From Flavobacterium terrigena (GTDB taxonomy: Bacteria; Bacteroidota; Bacteroidia; Flavobacteriales; Flavobacteriaceae), in contig NZ_FNYA01000001.1 of NCBI RefSeq assembly GCF_900108955.1, positions 620,001-684,000 on the forward strand: DNA of 64,000 nucleotides, in the 5' to 3' direction. This document shows positions 45,516 through 55,209 of this stretch, piece after piece. Position 1 is the stretch's first letter, and each line of letters opens with the position of its first letter. Under the pieces are notes generated by a model that worked only from the letters and a program-made list of their open reading frames with translations, searched no databases and had not been told where the DNA came from. A program made the translations under genes and the position numbers.

Positions 45516-46556
45516 TTAATTAATTTCATCCCAAGTTAACTGTTCATCATTTTCAATATCTCTAGTAGCAACTTTTCCTAAAATTGATTCGAAATGCTCT
45601 GCCAATATTTTTCCAGTTCCAGGGCGTTTTACCCAAATATTATCTTTAGAGAAAACTTCCCCTTTTTGGATTGGTTTTATGGTACAAACGGTTGCAAAAG
45701 CAAAATCAATAGTGACTTGTTCTTCATCTGCAGGTTTTTTTGTTCCACCGCGCATTAAAGCCATTTCTGCAGAATTTACAATTAATTCGGCACAAGCTTT
45801 TTCATCCATACTACAAACGATATCCGGACCAGTGCGTTGCATGTGATCTGTAAAATGTCTTTCTAAAATACTTCCGCCTAAGGCAACAGCTCCTAAACAA
45901 GCATTATTATTTAAAGTATGATCTGATAATCCGAAAACTTTATTTGGAAAAGCTTCATGCATTTCCATCATCGCACCAAAACGAACCAAATGAATTGGTG
46001 TTGGATATAAATTTGTAGTGTGTAATAAAGCAACTGGAATATTATGCTTATCAAAAATCGCCACCGCTTTTTCAATACTTTCAATTGTATTCATTCCCGT
46101 ACTTAAAATTACAGGTTTTCCGAAAGAAGCAATATGTTCTAATAAGGGATAATTGTTACATTCTCCAGAACCAATTTTATAAGCTGGAATATCAAATTTT
46201 TTCAATCTTTCTGCAGCAGCACGAGAAAAAGGAGTAGAAATAAAAATCATGCCTAAACTTTCAACATAATTTTTCAATTCCAATTCGTCCGCTTCATTTA
46301 AAGCACAACGTTCCATAATTTCATAAATGGAAACTGTTGCATTTCCAGGAATTACTTTTTTTGCAGCACCACTCATTTCATCAGCGACAATATGCGTTTG
46401 ATGCTTTACCACCTCAACACCAGCGCGGTGAGCAGCATCAACCATTTCTTTGGCTACTTGTAGTGAACCTTCATGATTAATACCAATTTCGGCGATAACT
46501 AATGGTGGAAAATCGGCTCCAATTTTTCTTCCTGCAATTTCTATATATGGATTCAT
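45516..46556 (-). CDS. neuB: N-acetylneuraminate synthase family protein
   Basis: Condenses phosphoenolpyruvate with ManNAc or a related hexosamine to give a 9-carbon nonulosonic acid. The 346-residue product has the TIM-barrel segment [33 protein letters not shown] and the SAF (antifreeze-like) domain at about 280-346 with [23 protein letters not shown] is standard. The substrate, sialic versus legionaminic type, is not settled by the sequence. Confidence 0.94.
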   Translation of the reverse strand: MNPYIEIAGRKIGADFPPLVIAEIGINHEGSLQVAKEMVDAAHRAGVEVVKHQTHIVADEMSGAAKKVIPGNATVSIYEIMERCALNEADELELKNYVESLGMIFISTPFSRAAAERLKKFDIPAYKIGSGECNNYPLLEHIASFGKPVILSTGMNTIESIEKAVAIFDKHNIPVALLHTTNLYPTPIHLVRFGAMMEMHEAFPNKVFGLSDHTLNNNACLGAVALGGSILERHFTDHMQRTGPDIVCSMDEKACAELIVNSAEMALMRGGTKKPADEEQVTIDFAFATVCTIKPIQKGEVFSKDNIWVKRPGTGKILAEHFESILGKVATRDIENDEQLTWDEIN

Positions 46557-46563
46557 GTTTTAG

Positions 46564-47241
46564 TTATGAATTATGATTTATAATTTTATTGTAAAGATAT
46601 TCGGCGTAATCAAAGTCTTCTTGCGTGTCGATATCAACTTTTGCAAAAATATGATTTACTTCTAAAGGGAATGCATTATCGGAAATAATAACATCATTTT
46701 TGATAAGATTGGCTTTAGAGATATAAAGCAAACCATTTTCGAAAAATAAAGGTTCTAAATCTTGACTACGTTGTCCGATAGTATAATTAAACGGTTCAAA
46801 TTTATCATTGATAATTTTTCCTAATTTATCATGATTTCTTGAAACCGTAAATAAACTATCAGAATTAGATTTTGAAAATAGTTGAAAAGCTTCTTCTAAT
46901 AGATTTTCTGGTCGTAATGGATTGGTCGGTTGTAATAAAACTACATTTTCAACCTCATCAGAAATAGATTCTAAAACGTGTTTTAAAGCGGAAACTGTTG
47001 GTTCAAAATCGCCCGAAATTTCGGTTGGTCTATCAATAACTTTTGCTCCAAATTGTAAGGCTACATTTTTAACCTCTAAATTATCTGTAGTTACATAAAT
47101 GTCATCAATAAATGAAAATTTTTGTGCATATTTTATACTATGTACAAGCAATGGAATTCCTCCAAGAAACTTTGTGTTTTTTCCTGGTAATCTTTTAGAG
47201 TTGCCTCTAGCTGGAATTATAGCAATGGTTTTACTTTTCAT
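46564..47241 (-). CDS. neuA: CMP-nonulosonate (acylneuraminate) cytidylyltransferase
   Basis: Activates the nonulosonic acid with CTP. The 225-residue product starts AIIPARGNSKRLPGKN, the nucleotide-binding motif of the family, with LLQPTNPLR and HIFAKVDIDTQEDFDYAEYL later. It overlaps the next gene, a GT2, by 11 bases. Its length suits the single-domain enzyme. Confidence 0.94.
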   Translation of the reverse strand: MKSKTIAIIPARGNSKRLPGKNTKFLGGIPLLVHSIKYAQKFSFIDDIYVTTDNLEVKNVALQFGAKVIDRPTEISGDFEPTVSALKHVLESISDEVENVVLLQPTNPLRPENLLEEAFQLFSKSNSDSLFTVSRNHDKLGKIINDKFEPFNYTIGQRSQDLEPLFFENGLLYISKANLIKNDVIISDNAFPLEVNHIFAKVDIDTQEDFDYAEYLYNKIINHNS

Positions 47242-48136
47242 TTGGATTCCAATATATTTTTGCTTTAGCTAAATTACAATATTCTTTATATTCTTTATGG
47301 GTTAATCTGTTACTGGTTTTAAAAATATTCACACTGTTTAAAAGCAAATCTAAAATGGCTTGAAACATGGCAAAAGTAGCTTTACTATTTCCTTTAAAAG
47401 TATGATTCTTTAATTGTTGCCAAATGGTATAAAGCATTTTTTTAGGAACTATTGAAATCGGGTAAAACATAAAATAATTATACCAACCGGCTCTTAATGA
47501 ACGTCTTCTACGAATTTGATAATCTTTGTCTTTTTTTCTGGCAGAAACATTTACGCGATGATGTACTAAAATTTCAGGTACATAATGAATTTCTAAACCT
47601 TTCTTTACTAATTGAAGGCTAGCAAAATCTTCTTCACCATAAAACTCAAACCATTCTGGATAATTAGGGATTTTTTTCCAAGCATCCATATTCCAAATGT
47701 GTCCGCAACCAACAAAACCACTTACTTTTTGAGCAACTTCATTAGTATGAATTGCAAAAGGTTCTTCTTTACTCCAAAAAATTCTACAAGCAATTACGCC
47801 GCAATTTTCATTTGTTTCAAAATGATTTTCAATAATTTCTAAACAATTTTCAGTTATAAAATTAGAATCATCATCCAACGAAATGGCATATTTACCTTTA
47901 CAATTATTTAATAAATAGTTTCTATTATAGATATAACCCTTACTTTTTTGGTTTGTAAGCAATTGAATATTTGTGTGATTCTCTTTTAAAAACTCAGAAG
48001 TTTTATCTGTGGATCCATCATCATAAATAATGCACTCTACATCTTCTCTTTGTAATAAATGAGAAATCTTTTGAAGTGTTAGTTGCAAATCTTCAAGGCG
48101 ATTTTTAGTCGAAATTAAAATGGAGAATTTAATCAT
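47231..48136 (-). CDS. Family 2 glycosyltransferase
   Basis: 301 residues; KFSILISTKNRLEDLQLTL, the donor site ISLDDDSNF and GEEDFASLQLVKKG are standard GT2 features. The C-terminal YYxWxxNxFMFYPISIVPKKM-like region is amphipathic and may touch the membrane. It overlaps neuA and is directly abutted by the next GT gene. Confidence 0.92.
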   Translation of the reverse strand: MIKFSILISTKNRLEDLQLTLQKISHLLQREDVECIIYDDGSTDKTSEFLKENHTNIQLLTNQKSKGYIYNRNYLLNNCKGKYAISLDDDSNFITENCLEIIENHFETNENCGVIACRIFWSKEEPFAIHTNEVAQKVSGFVGCGHIWNMDAWKKIPNYPEWFEFYGEEDFASLQLVKKGLEIHYVPEILVHHRVNVSARKKDKDYQIRRRRSLRAGWYNYFMFYPISIVPKKMLYTIWQQLKNHTFKGNSKATFAMFQAILDLLLNSVNIFKTSNRLTHKEYKEYCNLAKAKIYWNPNEK

Positions 48137-49153
48137 TTAATAGTTGTTTCTCATTTGTTTAGGCAATCCGAAATTTTTATAAAACAGTTTTTTGAAAAAT
48201 CGTTTTGAAAAACACAAGCGATTAAATAATTTATTTTTAATAAAAAATTCAATATTTGAGACGTTTTTTATTTTTCCTTTTTCTGCATATAAACCAAAAT
48301 TAAAGTTGGTAGCAGTAGTAGATTTTATTTCACTCATCCAATCTTCAAAAACATTTCCCATATGAAATGCGAAATTCTTTGCAGTAGTTAAGCGCCATAA
48401 TCCATATTTTAATGGAATTTTATCTAAAAAAGCTTCGGAAGTTCCACCCATTTTGAAACCAATAAATGTTGGCATTTCAGTGAAAATCACTTTTTTATAA
48501 GTAGCCACATAATGTCCAGAGCCAATTAAAGCTTTACAATTTGAATTTTCAATGGAAAGTGTATATTTCAAGTAATCCTGATTATATTCTTTTCCCCAAC
48601 CGATACTTTCATAAAATTTTTCTAATTCGACAGGTTGTTCCACTTGTGTGAATTTAAGTTGTTTTGAAAAATAATTTTCGAATAAAACATTCCCACAATA
48701 GGTTTCATAGGTTTTAAATTGCGGAGTAATTCCAACAACACCAACCTTTTTAAAGCTATGAAACACATTCATAGTTTCTTCTTGCCAGTTGGAACAAAAT
48801 AAAACATCGGAATCGGAAATGGTAACATAGGGAATATTATTTCCAGAAATTCCTTTTAAGATAGCATTTAGTTTTCCGATATTTTCGGTATGAATAACTT
48901 CATGAATTTTATTATTTTCATACAAATTATCCAAATAATTTCGAATTTCTAAACAGCTACCATTATTGATAATTGTAACAAACGTTTTATCATGTATAGT
49001 TTCTAAAAGTGAATTGACACACAACTGTAGAATTTGAAAACTATCTTTAAAATAAGCTTCTAAATTCGGAATATAAACAGGTATAACAATCTGATGCAAA
49101 TAATTTGCATGTGTAGTTTCTTTATCTTTATGAGGATTGTTACCTACTCTCAT
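48137..49153 (-). CDS. Family 2-like glycosyltransferase
   Basis: 338 residues with QIVIPVYIPNLEAYF, TIINNGSCLEIRNYL, NIGKLNAILKGI and the metal site ISDSDVLF. It is longer and more diverged than the other GT2 products here. The segment SIGWGKEYNQDYLKY is unusual. No gap to the preceding gene. Acceptor unknown. Confidence 0.82.
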   Translation of the reverse strand: MRVGNNPHKDKETTHANYLHQIVIPVYIPNLEAYFKDSFQILQLCVNSLLETIHDKTFVTIINNGSCLEIRNYLDNLYENNKIHEVIHTENIGKLNAILKGISGNNIPYVTISDSDVLFCSNWQEETMNVFHSFKKVGVVGITPQFKTYETYCGNVLFENYFSKQLKFTQVEQPVELEKFYESIGWGKEYNQDYLKYTLSIENSNCKALIGSGHYVATYKKVIFTEMPTFIGFKMGGTSEAFLDKIPLKYGLWRLTTAKNFAFHMGNVFEDWMSEIKSTTATNFNFGLYAEKGKIKNVSNIEFFIKNKLFNRLCFSKRFFKKLFYKNFGLPKQMRNNY

Positions 49154-49154
49154 G

Positions 49155-49844
49155 TTATAATCTGTTATCTATAAATAATAAATTACCTAAATCGCCATTC
49201 ATAACTGTTTTCCCAACTAATCTGTAATCTACAGATTCTAAATAAGTGGTAATTTCAGAAACAACGTCTTCTTTTATTGAAATATCAGTTTCAGTAACCA
49301 CAACTTTTGGTCTATATTTTTCCCAATCATTAGATTGTAAAACCTCCAAATCAAATCCTTCAACATCTACATCAAAAAAATCTAATCTATCGTTAACCGA
49401 AATATTTTTATCTAAAATTTCTTTCAAACTGAAAGTAGGAATTGTTATTGTTTTTTTTATGTCTTTTTCTAAATCATGTTTTTTTAAAAAATCAAGATTT
49501 AAAGTATTCATAGAACTATTACTGTCACTTAACATATAATAGTTCAAATTCGCATCCATTTCTCCAACAGCACAATTCACAAAAACATCATTTGGTCGGA
49601 ATTTTTTATATAATTTTTCCAATTCAGGATTTGGGTCAATGCAAATTCCTTTCCAATTTCTTAACGAGAAAAAAAAGCTATTTGATGCTTTTACTGGATG
49701 CCAACAGCCAATATCAACATAAGTTCCTGGGGTAGATTGATTGATTAGCTTCATTAGTTGAAGATCATCTCCAGATTTAGAAAAACTTATATTATATCTC
49801 TGATAAATTTTTCTCTTTATGGCGTATTTAATATTTTCTAACAT
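49155..49844 (-). CDS. FkbM family methyltransferase
   Basis: 229 residues with YVDIGCWHPVKASNSFFF, GICIDPNPELEKLYKK, FVNCAVGE and FFDVDVEGFDLEVLQS, all landmarks of FkbM. Members methylate sugar hydroxyl groups using SAM, so this one probably O-methylates a residue in the glycan. It follows the 49891 gene after 46 bases. Confidence 0.92.
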   Translation of the reverse strand: MLENIKYAIKRKIYQRYNISFSKSGDDLQLMKLINQSTPGTYVDIGCWHPVKASNSFFFSLRNWKGICIDPNPELEKLYKKFRPNDVFVNCAVGEMDANLNYYMLSDSNSSMNTLNLDFLKKHDLEKDIKKTITIPTFSLKEILDKNISVNDRLDFFDVDVEGFDLEVLQSNDWEKYRPKVVVTETDISIKEDVVSEITTYLESVDYRLVGKTVMNGDLGNLLFIDNRL

Positions 49845-49890
49845 TATATATCTTTAAATTGGTGATGATTATACTAATTCAATATTTTCT

Positions 49891-51084
49891 TTATGCAAAA
49901 ATTTGGTCCAATGATTTTTTAAAACTTTCATCAGAAAACAATTCTTTTGCGGCTGTATTGTGTAAATCTTCTGAAGTTAAAACGTCATATAATTTTGACT
50001 TCGTATCTTCTAAATTGTTCATATCGCATAGAAAAGGATAATTTGGCAAATATCTTCTTAGCTCACTTCTGTCTGGCGATGAAATAAAGACTTTTTTATC
50101 TAAAGCGAATAAAAAAGGAACTTTTCCACCTAAAATATTTGAATAAAAAGGTCCGTTTTCTAAAATAATATTGATATCACTTTCGTGAATTTGTTCATTA
50201 GAAGAATTTGAAAAATTAAGTGTATCTAAAACTAAAATATTAGCAGAATCTTTGACCATTTCTTTTAATTTATTAACGCCATCACCTTTAACTCGTAATA
50301 CAAATTCAACTTCCTCTTTAATCCATTCGTGTTTTTCCATCAATTGTTTGAAAGCATCTACAATTGTAAACACATTTCTTCCAAACATTAAAGCACCATG
50401 ATACGAAATTTGAATTTTTTTACCCTTTTTTCGTACATTGTCTTTATCAGACAAATCAAAACCTTCAAATGTGAACTGATGTGGCAAGGTATAAAAATAT
50501 TTATCCGAAGCATATAGATATTGTAAATCTTTAGCCATATAATAAGCTGAAGCACAACAAGCTTTTGCATCAGAAACAATTTGAATAATTTTTTGAAGTC
50601 TTTTTAATTCGCTATTATTAATTTTTGAAGCCAAACCTTTATACCAAGAGTATGGATATGGATCGTGAAAATTAACAACCGTATGTTTTAAAATAGGTAA
50701 ATTATGCATGGCAAGTAATGTCTCATGTTCTAAACCAGCGCTTCTAACCATAATATGGTCATACAAAGTATAATCTACTTTTTTTATTTCATTTGCGAAT
50801 TGATTATGTATGTAATTTTCAGCATACATAACATTGAAAAGTCTCGTTGAAATTCTATTTATCCACTTCACGTGAAAAGGAATTTCACGATTAATTACTT
50901 TTTTTACGATTGAATTTACTGGTAAAATATCTAAGTTATCATCATGATTATGAGTACATAAATAAAGTACATCAATTATAGCTTCTGGATGAATTTTTCG
51001 AAGTTTTGACAAAAAAGAACGCTCAATAATACCTTGACTTGTTCCTGAAACACGTAAATCTTGTGTAATTATTAATAACCTCAT
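49891..51084 (-). CDS. Glycosyltransferase-like protein (GT-B)
   Basis: 397 residues opening MRLLIITQDLRVSGTSQGIIERSFLSKL. Segments HTVVNFHDPYPYSW, KIQISYHGALMFGRN and LENGPFYSNILGGKVPFLFAL align with the two Rossmann-like halves of a GT-B protein. The EX7E motif is weak, so the family is uncertain. It overlaps the next gene by four bases. Confidence 0.75.
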   Translation of the reverse strand: MRLLIITQDLRVSGTSQGIIERSFLSKLRKIHPEAIIDVLYLCTHNHDDNLDILPVNSIVKKVINREIPFHVKWINRISTRLFNVMYAENYIHNQFANEIKKVDYTLYDHIMVRSAGLEHETLLAMHNLPILKHTVVNFHDPYPYSWYKGLASKINNSELKRLQKIIQIVSDAKACCASAYYMAKDLQYLYASDKYFYTLPHQFTFEGFDLSDKDNVRKKGKKIQISYHGALMFGRNVFTIVDAFKQLMEKHEWIKEEVEFVLRVKGDGVNKLKEMVKDSANILVLDTLNFSNSSNEQIHESDINIILENGPFYSNILGGKVPFLFALDKKVFISSPDRSELRRYLPNYPFLCDMNNLEDTKSKLYDVLTSEDLHNTAAKELFSDESFKKSLDQIFA

Positions 51085-51986
51085 AAAATCCTTTTAATTG
51101 CTTTAAAAACTAGAGTAACAAACTGTAAAAATCTACCTTTTGTTGCGTACAAATTTAGGGTTTTTATCCAAAAGTTTAAGTTCTTCTTATTATCTAAAAT
51201 AGTTTTCTCTAATTTATCTATTAAAACAGCATTTTGCTCTTTATTAAAATGGCTTTTCTTGTCGGTTAATAAATAATAATAAAACTGAAAAGTAGCTTCG
51301 TTTTTTAAAACATGATCATCCGTTTTTGAAGTAATATTAATACCACTCAATCTAAATTTTAATAACGCTTCATTAATCGTATAAATATTTCCAAAATGTG
51401 AAAATTCTAAAACGCCTAATAAGTCGGAATACCAAGCCAAAGGCAGATTTTTGAATCCTATAGAAAGAAGTGCTTTTCTTTTAAAAATGTATTCACTTAA
51501 TGTGCTTCTTGTTCCTCCTTTTAGTTTTCTAAATAAAAAATCAACCGCATTTTCCATTTTAGGATGATTGATTACTACAGATAAAGAATCATTATTTTCA
51601 TCAATTACTTGCGAAGCGTATCTAACAACTTCAACTTTAGAACTACTAATTTCATTTATATTATTATGAAATGCTTCAATGTAATTTGTCGTAATTGTAT
51701 CGTCATCACATAATATCATTAACCATTCTTCTTCTTTGGCTAAATCAATACATCTGTGCCATTGATTTACGAGTGATTTACTTCCTAAGTTTTCTTGAAA
51801 CTCGAAATATTCGAAATCAAAATCGTTTTCATATTTAGATAAAAGTTCCGATGCATTGTTTGGACTAGCATCATTTCCAATATAAACTTTAAAATTTTTG
51901 TTGGTTTGATTGGCTAAAGAATCTAGCGTTTCTTTAAAAAAATCGATTTTATAATATGGAATAACTATTGCTAAATTACTTTTCAT
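51081..51986 (-). CDS. Family 2 glycosyltransferase, paralogue of the 55210 gene
   Basis: 301 residues: LAIVIPYYKIDFFKETLDSL, YIGNDASPNN, NLGSKSLVNQWHRC and the metal site LCDDDTI. The layout and wording are close to the product of the gene at 55210, showing a duplication inside the locus. Overlaps the upstream GT2 by 11 bases. Linkage unknown. Confidence 0.92.
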   Translation of the reverse strand: MKSNLAIVIPYYKIDFFKETLDSLANQTNKNFKVYIGNDASPNNASELLSKYENDFDFEYFEFQENLGSKSLVNQWHRCIDLAKEEEWLMILCDDDTITTNYIEAFHNNINEISSSKVEVVRYASQVIDENNDSLSVVINHPKMENAVDFLFRKLKGGTRSTLSEYIFKRKALLSIGFKNLPLAWYSDLLGVLEFSHFGNIYTINEALLKFRLSGINITSKTDDHVLKNEATFQFYYYLLTDKKSHFNKEQNAVLIDKLEKTILDNKKNLNFWIKTLNLYATKGRFLQFVTLVFKAIKRIL

Positions 51987-52878
51987 CTTTAAAAAACTTA
52001 GCGCTCAAAAGCTTAATTATACCTAACAACTTAAGTTTCGCCAACATCTTTTTCACAAATATGGCTGCTCTATACGTTTTACTTTTTCTAATCGCATCTA
52101 ATTTAAATGCATTATCATAAGACTTTAAATAATATCTTTCAATTTGATGAATAAGTAATTTTTCATGATTTTCAGATCCAATATATTTTTCAAATAGTTC
52201 CAACGCTTTAAAGTGATCTTCTTTTAAAGAAACGGTTTGTGTTCTGCTAGAGTTGTGCTTTCTATAAAAACTTAAAGTTTTATCTAAAACCAATACTTTT
52301 GGATTTTTTTGAAATAATCGCAACCAAACTAACCAATCTTCTTGAGCAGTTAAGTCGGTATTGAATTCAATTCCATCAAGTAAAGACTTTTTAATAATCG
52401 CACTATGAATTGGAATGATTATTTTTTCACCCCAGTATAATAGTAAGTCATTGAAGTTTAATAGTTCAGCATCGATTTTGATATCGTATAATTTATTTTC
52501 CATTACATCTTGAAAATAACTTGTAGTATTGAACACAATGCTTAAATCTGCGTTTTTCTGAAAATTGGAAATGGCTTGAGATATTTTTTCTGGATGAATT
52601 AAATCGTCGCCATCTAAAAACAAAATACAATCACCCTTTGCTTGTTGTAAAGCTAAATTCCTGGCATTACTTACTCCTTTATTTTCAGAATTTATGAAAT
52701 GAAAACGATTATCTTGAGCTACATGTTCATTTATAATCTCAACAGAATTATCCATACTTCCATCATTAACCAAAATACATTCCCAATTAGAATAGGCTTG
52801 ATTAATAACTGATTGTAATGTTTCTTTTAAGTATTTTTCCTGATTATATACCGGAATAATTATGGAAACTAAGTTCAT
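51976..52878 (-). CDS. Family 2 glycosyltransferase
   Basis: 300 residues, a textbook GT2: VSIIIPVYNQEKYLKETLQS, CILVNDGSMDNS, GVSNARNLALQQAKGD and FLDGDDLIHPEKI. The late TAQEDWLVWLRLF carries the probable catalytic Asp/Glu. Acceptor unknown. Its stop lies within the next gene. Confidence 0.94.
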   Translation of the reverse strand: MNLVSIIIPVYNQEKYLKETLQSVINQAYSNWECILVNDGSMDNSVEIINEHVAQDNRFHFINSENKGVSNARNLALQQAKGDCILFLDGDDLIHPEKISQAISNFQKNADLSIVFNTTSYFQDVMENKLYDIKIDAELLNFNDLLLYWGEKIIIPIHSAIIKKSLLDGIEFNTDLTAQEDWLVWLRLFQKNPKVLVLDKTLSFYRKHNSSRTQTVSLKEDHFKALELFEKYIGSENHEKLLIHQIERYYLKSYDNAFKLDAIRKSKTYRAAIFVKKMLAKLKLLGIIKLLSAKFFKDEK

Positions 52879-52890
52879 ATTTTCTCGATA

Positions 52891-54147
52891 TTATAAATTA
52901 GAATAAATGCTTGACCATTTCTCATTGATAACTTTTTGACTATAATTTTCTTCAACAAATTTAAAACAATTATTACTCATTTCTTGAATAACAGCTCTGT
53001 TTTCATTTAGAAACAATAGCTTTTCCACAACTTTATCAATTTCAAATTCGTTAAATAAAAATCCGGTTTCGTTTTCTTTTATAGTGTATTTAACTCCACC
53101 AGAATCGTAGGCAATTACGGGAAGGCCGCAAGCTTGCGCTTCAAGTGTGGCTAAACCTTGTGTTTCTCTTCTTCCATCAGGTAAAGGAACGGCTGCAAAA
53201 ACGTATAAATCAGAATTTAAATACATTTCTTTAATTTCCGATTGTGTTTTTTTACCAACAAGTTTGATGTTTTCAGATAAATTATATTCTTGAATTAATT
53301 GTTCTAAATTGCTTCTTTCATCACCATCGCCAATAATATCCAAATGAATACCAACGCCTTTTTTTATAATTTGGTTTACTATTTCAATAAGATATTTATG
53401 TCCTTTCACTGGATCAAATCTGCCAACATTAATCAATTTTAAAGTTGTATTTGTATTTTTTATTCGATTTAATGAATTAAAAAAATTCGTATCTACTCCA
53501 ACAGGAACAATTTTCAATTTCTCTGTCGGACAATCTAATTGTTCAATTTTATCTGCTAAATATTTTGTGTTAGCTGTGATTACATTGGCGCTTTCAAACA
53601 ACAAATCGTAATATCCATCATTAGGAATAAAACCGTGCATTGGAAAAAAAGCATCGTGACCATGAAAAGTAGTGATTACTTTAGCTTTATAATTGCATTT
53701 CGCTTTTAAAACATCAATTGGGAATTTATTATTACCATATTGAATATGGAAAATAGTGTTTGAATTATTGAATTGCTTGTAAAAATTCCAATAGAAAATC
53801 CAGCTAAAGCTTTTCTCTTTTTGAAATTTGTAGAAATTAAAAATGCTCTTTAATCTGCCTAAATTCAAGATAAATAAACTGAAAATTTTTAAAAATCGAA
53901 TGGGTTTATTTTTAGGAATTGTAGCTTCTTCAATAATAATTAAATCCTTTAATTTATGTTTTAAAAGTAGTTCTTCGTGTAAACTCTGCTTAAAATCTAA
54001 GACTTTATTCACCAAAATTACCACATCATAATTGAGTTGGATTGCAGTAATTATTTGAGCAATAATAAAAGTTTCAGATACATGAGGAAACTCACTAATC
54101 TTAAAAACAATTTTCTTTTTATTTTTTCTATTTTTTTTAATCTCCAT
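52891..54147 (-). CDS. Family 4 glycosyltransferase
   Basis: About 418 residues from the ATG at 54147 (MEIKKNRKNKKK), 8 bases after the upstream stop; an earlier start would overlap that gene. KISEFPHVSETFI at the N-terminus, HGHDAFFPMHGF, INVGRFDPVKGHKYLIEI and ETQGLATLEAQACGLPVIAYDSGG mark it as GT4 of the WcaK/KanE-like group. Substrates unknown. Confidence 0.92.
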   Translation of the reverse strand: MEIKKNRKNKKKIVFKISEFPHVSETFIIAQIITAIQLNYDVVILVNKVLDFKQSLHEELLLKHKLKDLIIIEEATIPKNKPIRFLKIFSLFILNLGRLKSIFNFYKFQKEKSFSWIFYWNFYKQFNNSNTIFHIQYGNNKFPIDVLKAKCNYKAKVITTFHGHDAFFPMHGFIPNDGYYDLLFESANVITANTKYLADKIEQLDCPTEKLKIVPVGVDTNFFNSLNRIKNTNTTLKLINVGRFDPVKGHKYLIEIVNQIIKKGVGIHLDIIGDGDERSNLEQLIQEYNLSENIKLVGKKTQSEIKEMYLNSDLYVFAAVPLPDGRRETQGLATLEAQACGLPVIAYDSGGVKYTIKENETGFLFNEFEIDKVVEKLLFLNENRAVIQEMSNNCFKFVEENYSQKVINEKWSSIYSNL

Positions 54148-54155
54148 TTTATGAT

Positions 54156-55172
54156 TTAAGCAATTAGATGCCCAAATTTTATTTTTTTTATGATGAAAAT
54201 TACAATAAAACTCAATGAAAAACAAGCTAAAGAAATTATTAAAATACCAAGTATTGGATTTATAAAAAAGGCACTCATACCAAGTATTGCAAAAATAGTA
54301 AGTACAAACGGATGAATTAGAAAAATTCCGAAACTACACGCGTCTAATCTTGCAATAATAGGTTTTGCTTTTTCATTTATGTTTTCGATTTTAGAAAAAA
54401 GAAGAAAAACTCCAACTGAAACCAAAAGTGTATTGATACTTATATAATCATAAAAATGATCAAAGAATTTATTGTTTTTGAAACTAAAATAATATGTTCC
54501 GAAAATGGTTATAAATACTCCAATTAAAATTAATGATAAGGAAATGATTTTATTACTTTTTACATAATTTTTCAAATAATAACCTAAAATAAAATAACCT
54601 AAGAAACCTGAAAAATAGGATAAATTAATTTTCGGAAAATAAATATTCACACCTGGAATAGCTAGTAATAGAGTAAATACCCAAACAATTAAAAAATACG
54701 AAACATCTTCTTTTTTAGAAAATGCAATCCATTTTTGAAAGATGGGTGTTATTAAATATATTCCAATTAAAGAATAAACGAACCACAAATGATATTCGCT
54801 TCCATAGAAAACATCTTTTACTATTTTAGTAATATCAAATGCTTCGTTTGTAAAAACAAATCTATTTGTTAAGCTATAAAACAAGGACCAAAACAAAAAT
54901 GGCGGAATTATTTTTCCTAACCTATTTTTTAAAAAATCTTTAATTTCACTTTGTCTGCCTAATAATAAAGAACCGCTGATCATAAAAAAAACAGGAACAG
55001 CATATCTACTTATACTGTCATAAAAGTTGGCTGCATGCCAATCAGAATTTGATATTTTCCCGATTTCAACAACAAGAGGTCCAGACACATGAATCATTAT
55101 AACTGATAATGTGGCTAAAATTCTTAAAATTGAAATCCCGAAATTTGTTTGAGTTGTTTTACTTTTATCCAT
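54156..55172 (-). CDS. Acyltransferase family 3 membrane protein
   Basis: 338 residues with about 10 hydrophobic segments. GISILRILATLSVIMIHVSG holds the family Arg and His, then YAVPVFFMISGSLLLG. It lies between GT genes and is one of three OafA-type acyltransferases in the locus, so the glycan is likely modified at several positions. The acyl group is unknown. Confidence 0.9.
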   Translation of the reverse strand: MDKSKTTQTNFGISILRILATLSVIMIHVSGPLVVEIGKISNSDWHAANFYDSISRYAVPVFFMISGSLLLGRQSEIKDFLKNRLGKIIPPFLFWSLFYSLTNRFVFTNEAFDITKIVKDVFYGSEYHLWFVYSLIGIYLITPIFQKWIAFSKKEDVSYFLIVWVFTLLLAIPGVNIYFPKINLSYFSGFLGYFILGYYLKNYVKSNKIISLSLILIGVFITIFGTYYFSFKNNKFFDHFYDYISINTLLVSVGVFLLFSKIENINEKAKPIIARLDACSFGIFLIHPFVLTIFAILGMSAFFINPILGILIISLACFSLSFIVIFIIKKIKFGHLIA

Positions 55173-55209
55173 TAAAAAGAATGTACTTACAATTTACTTT
55201 TATTATTAA

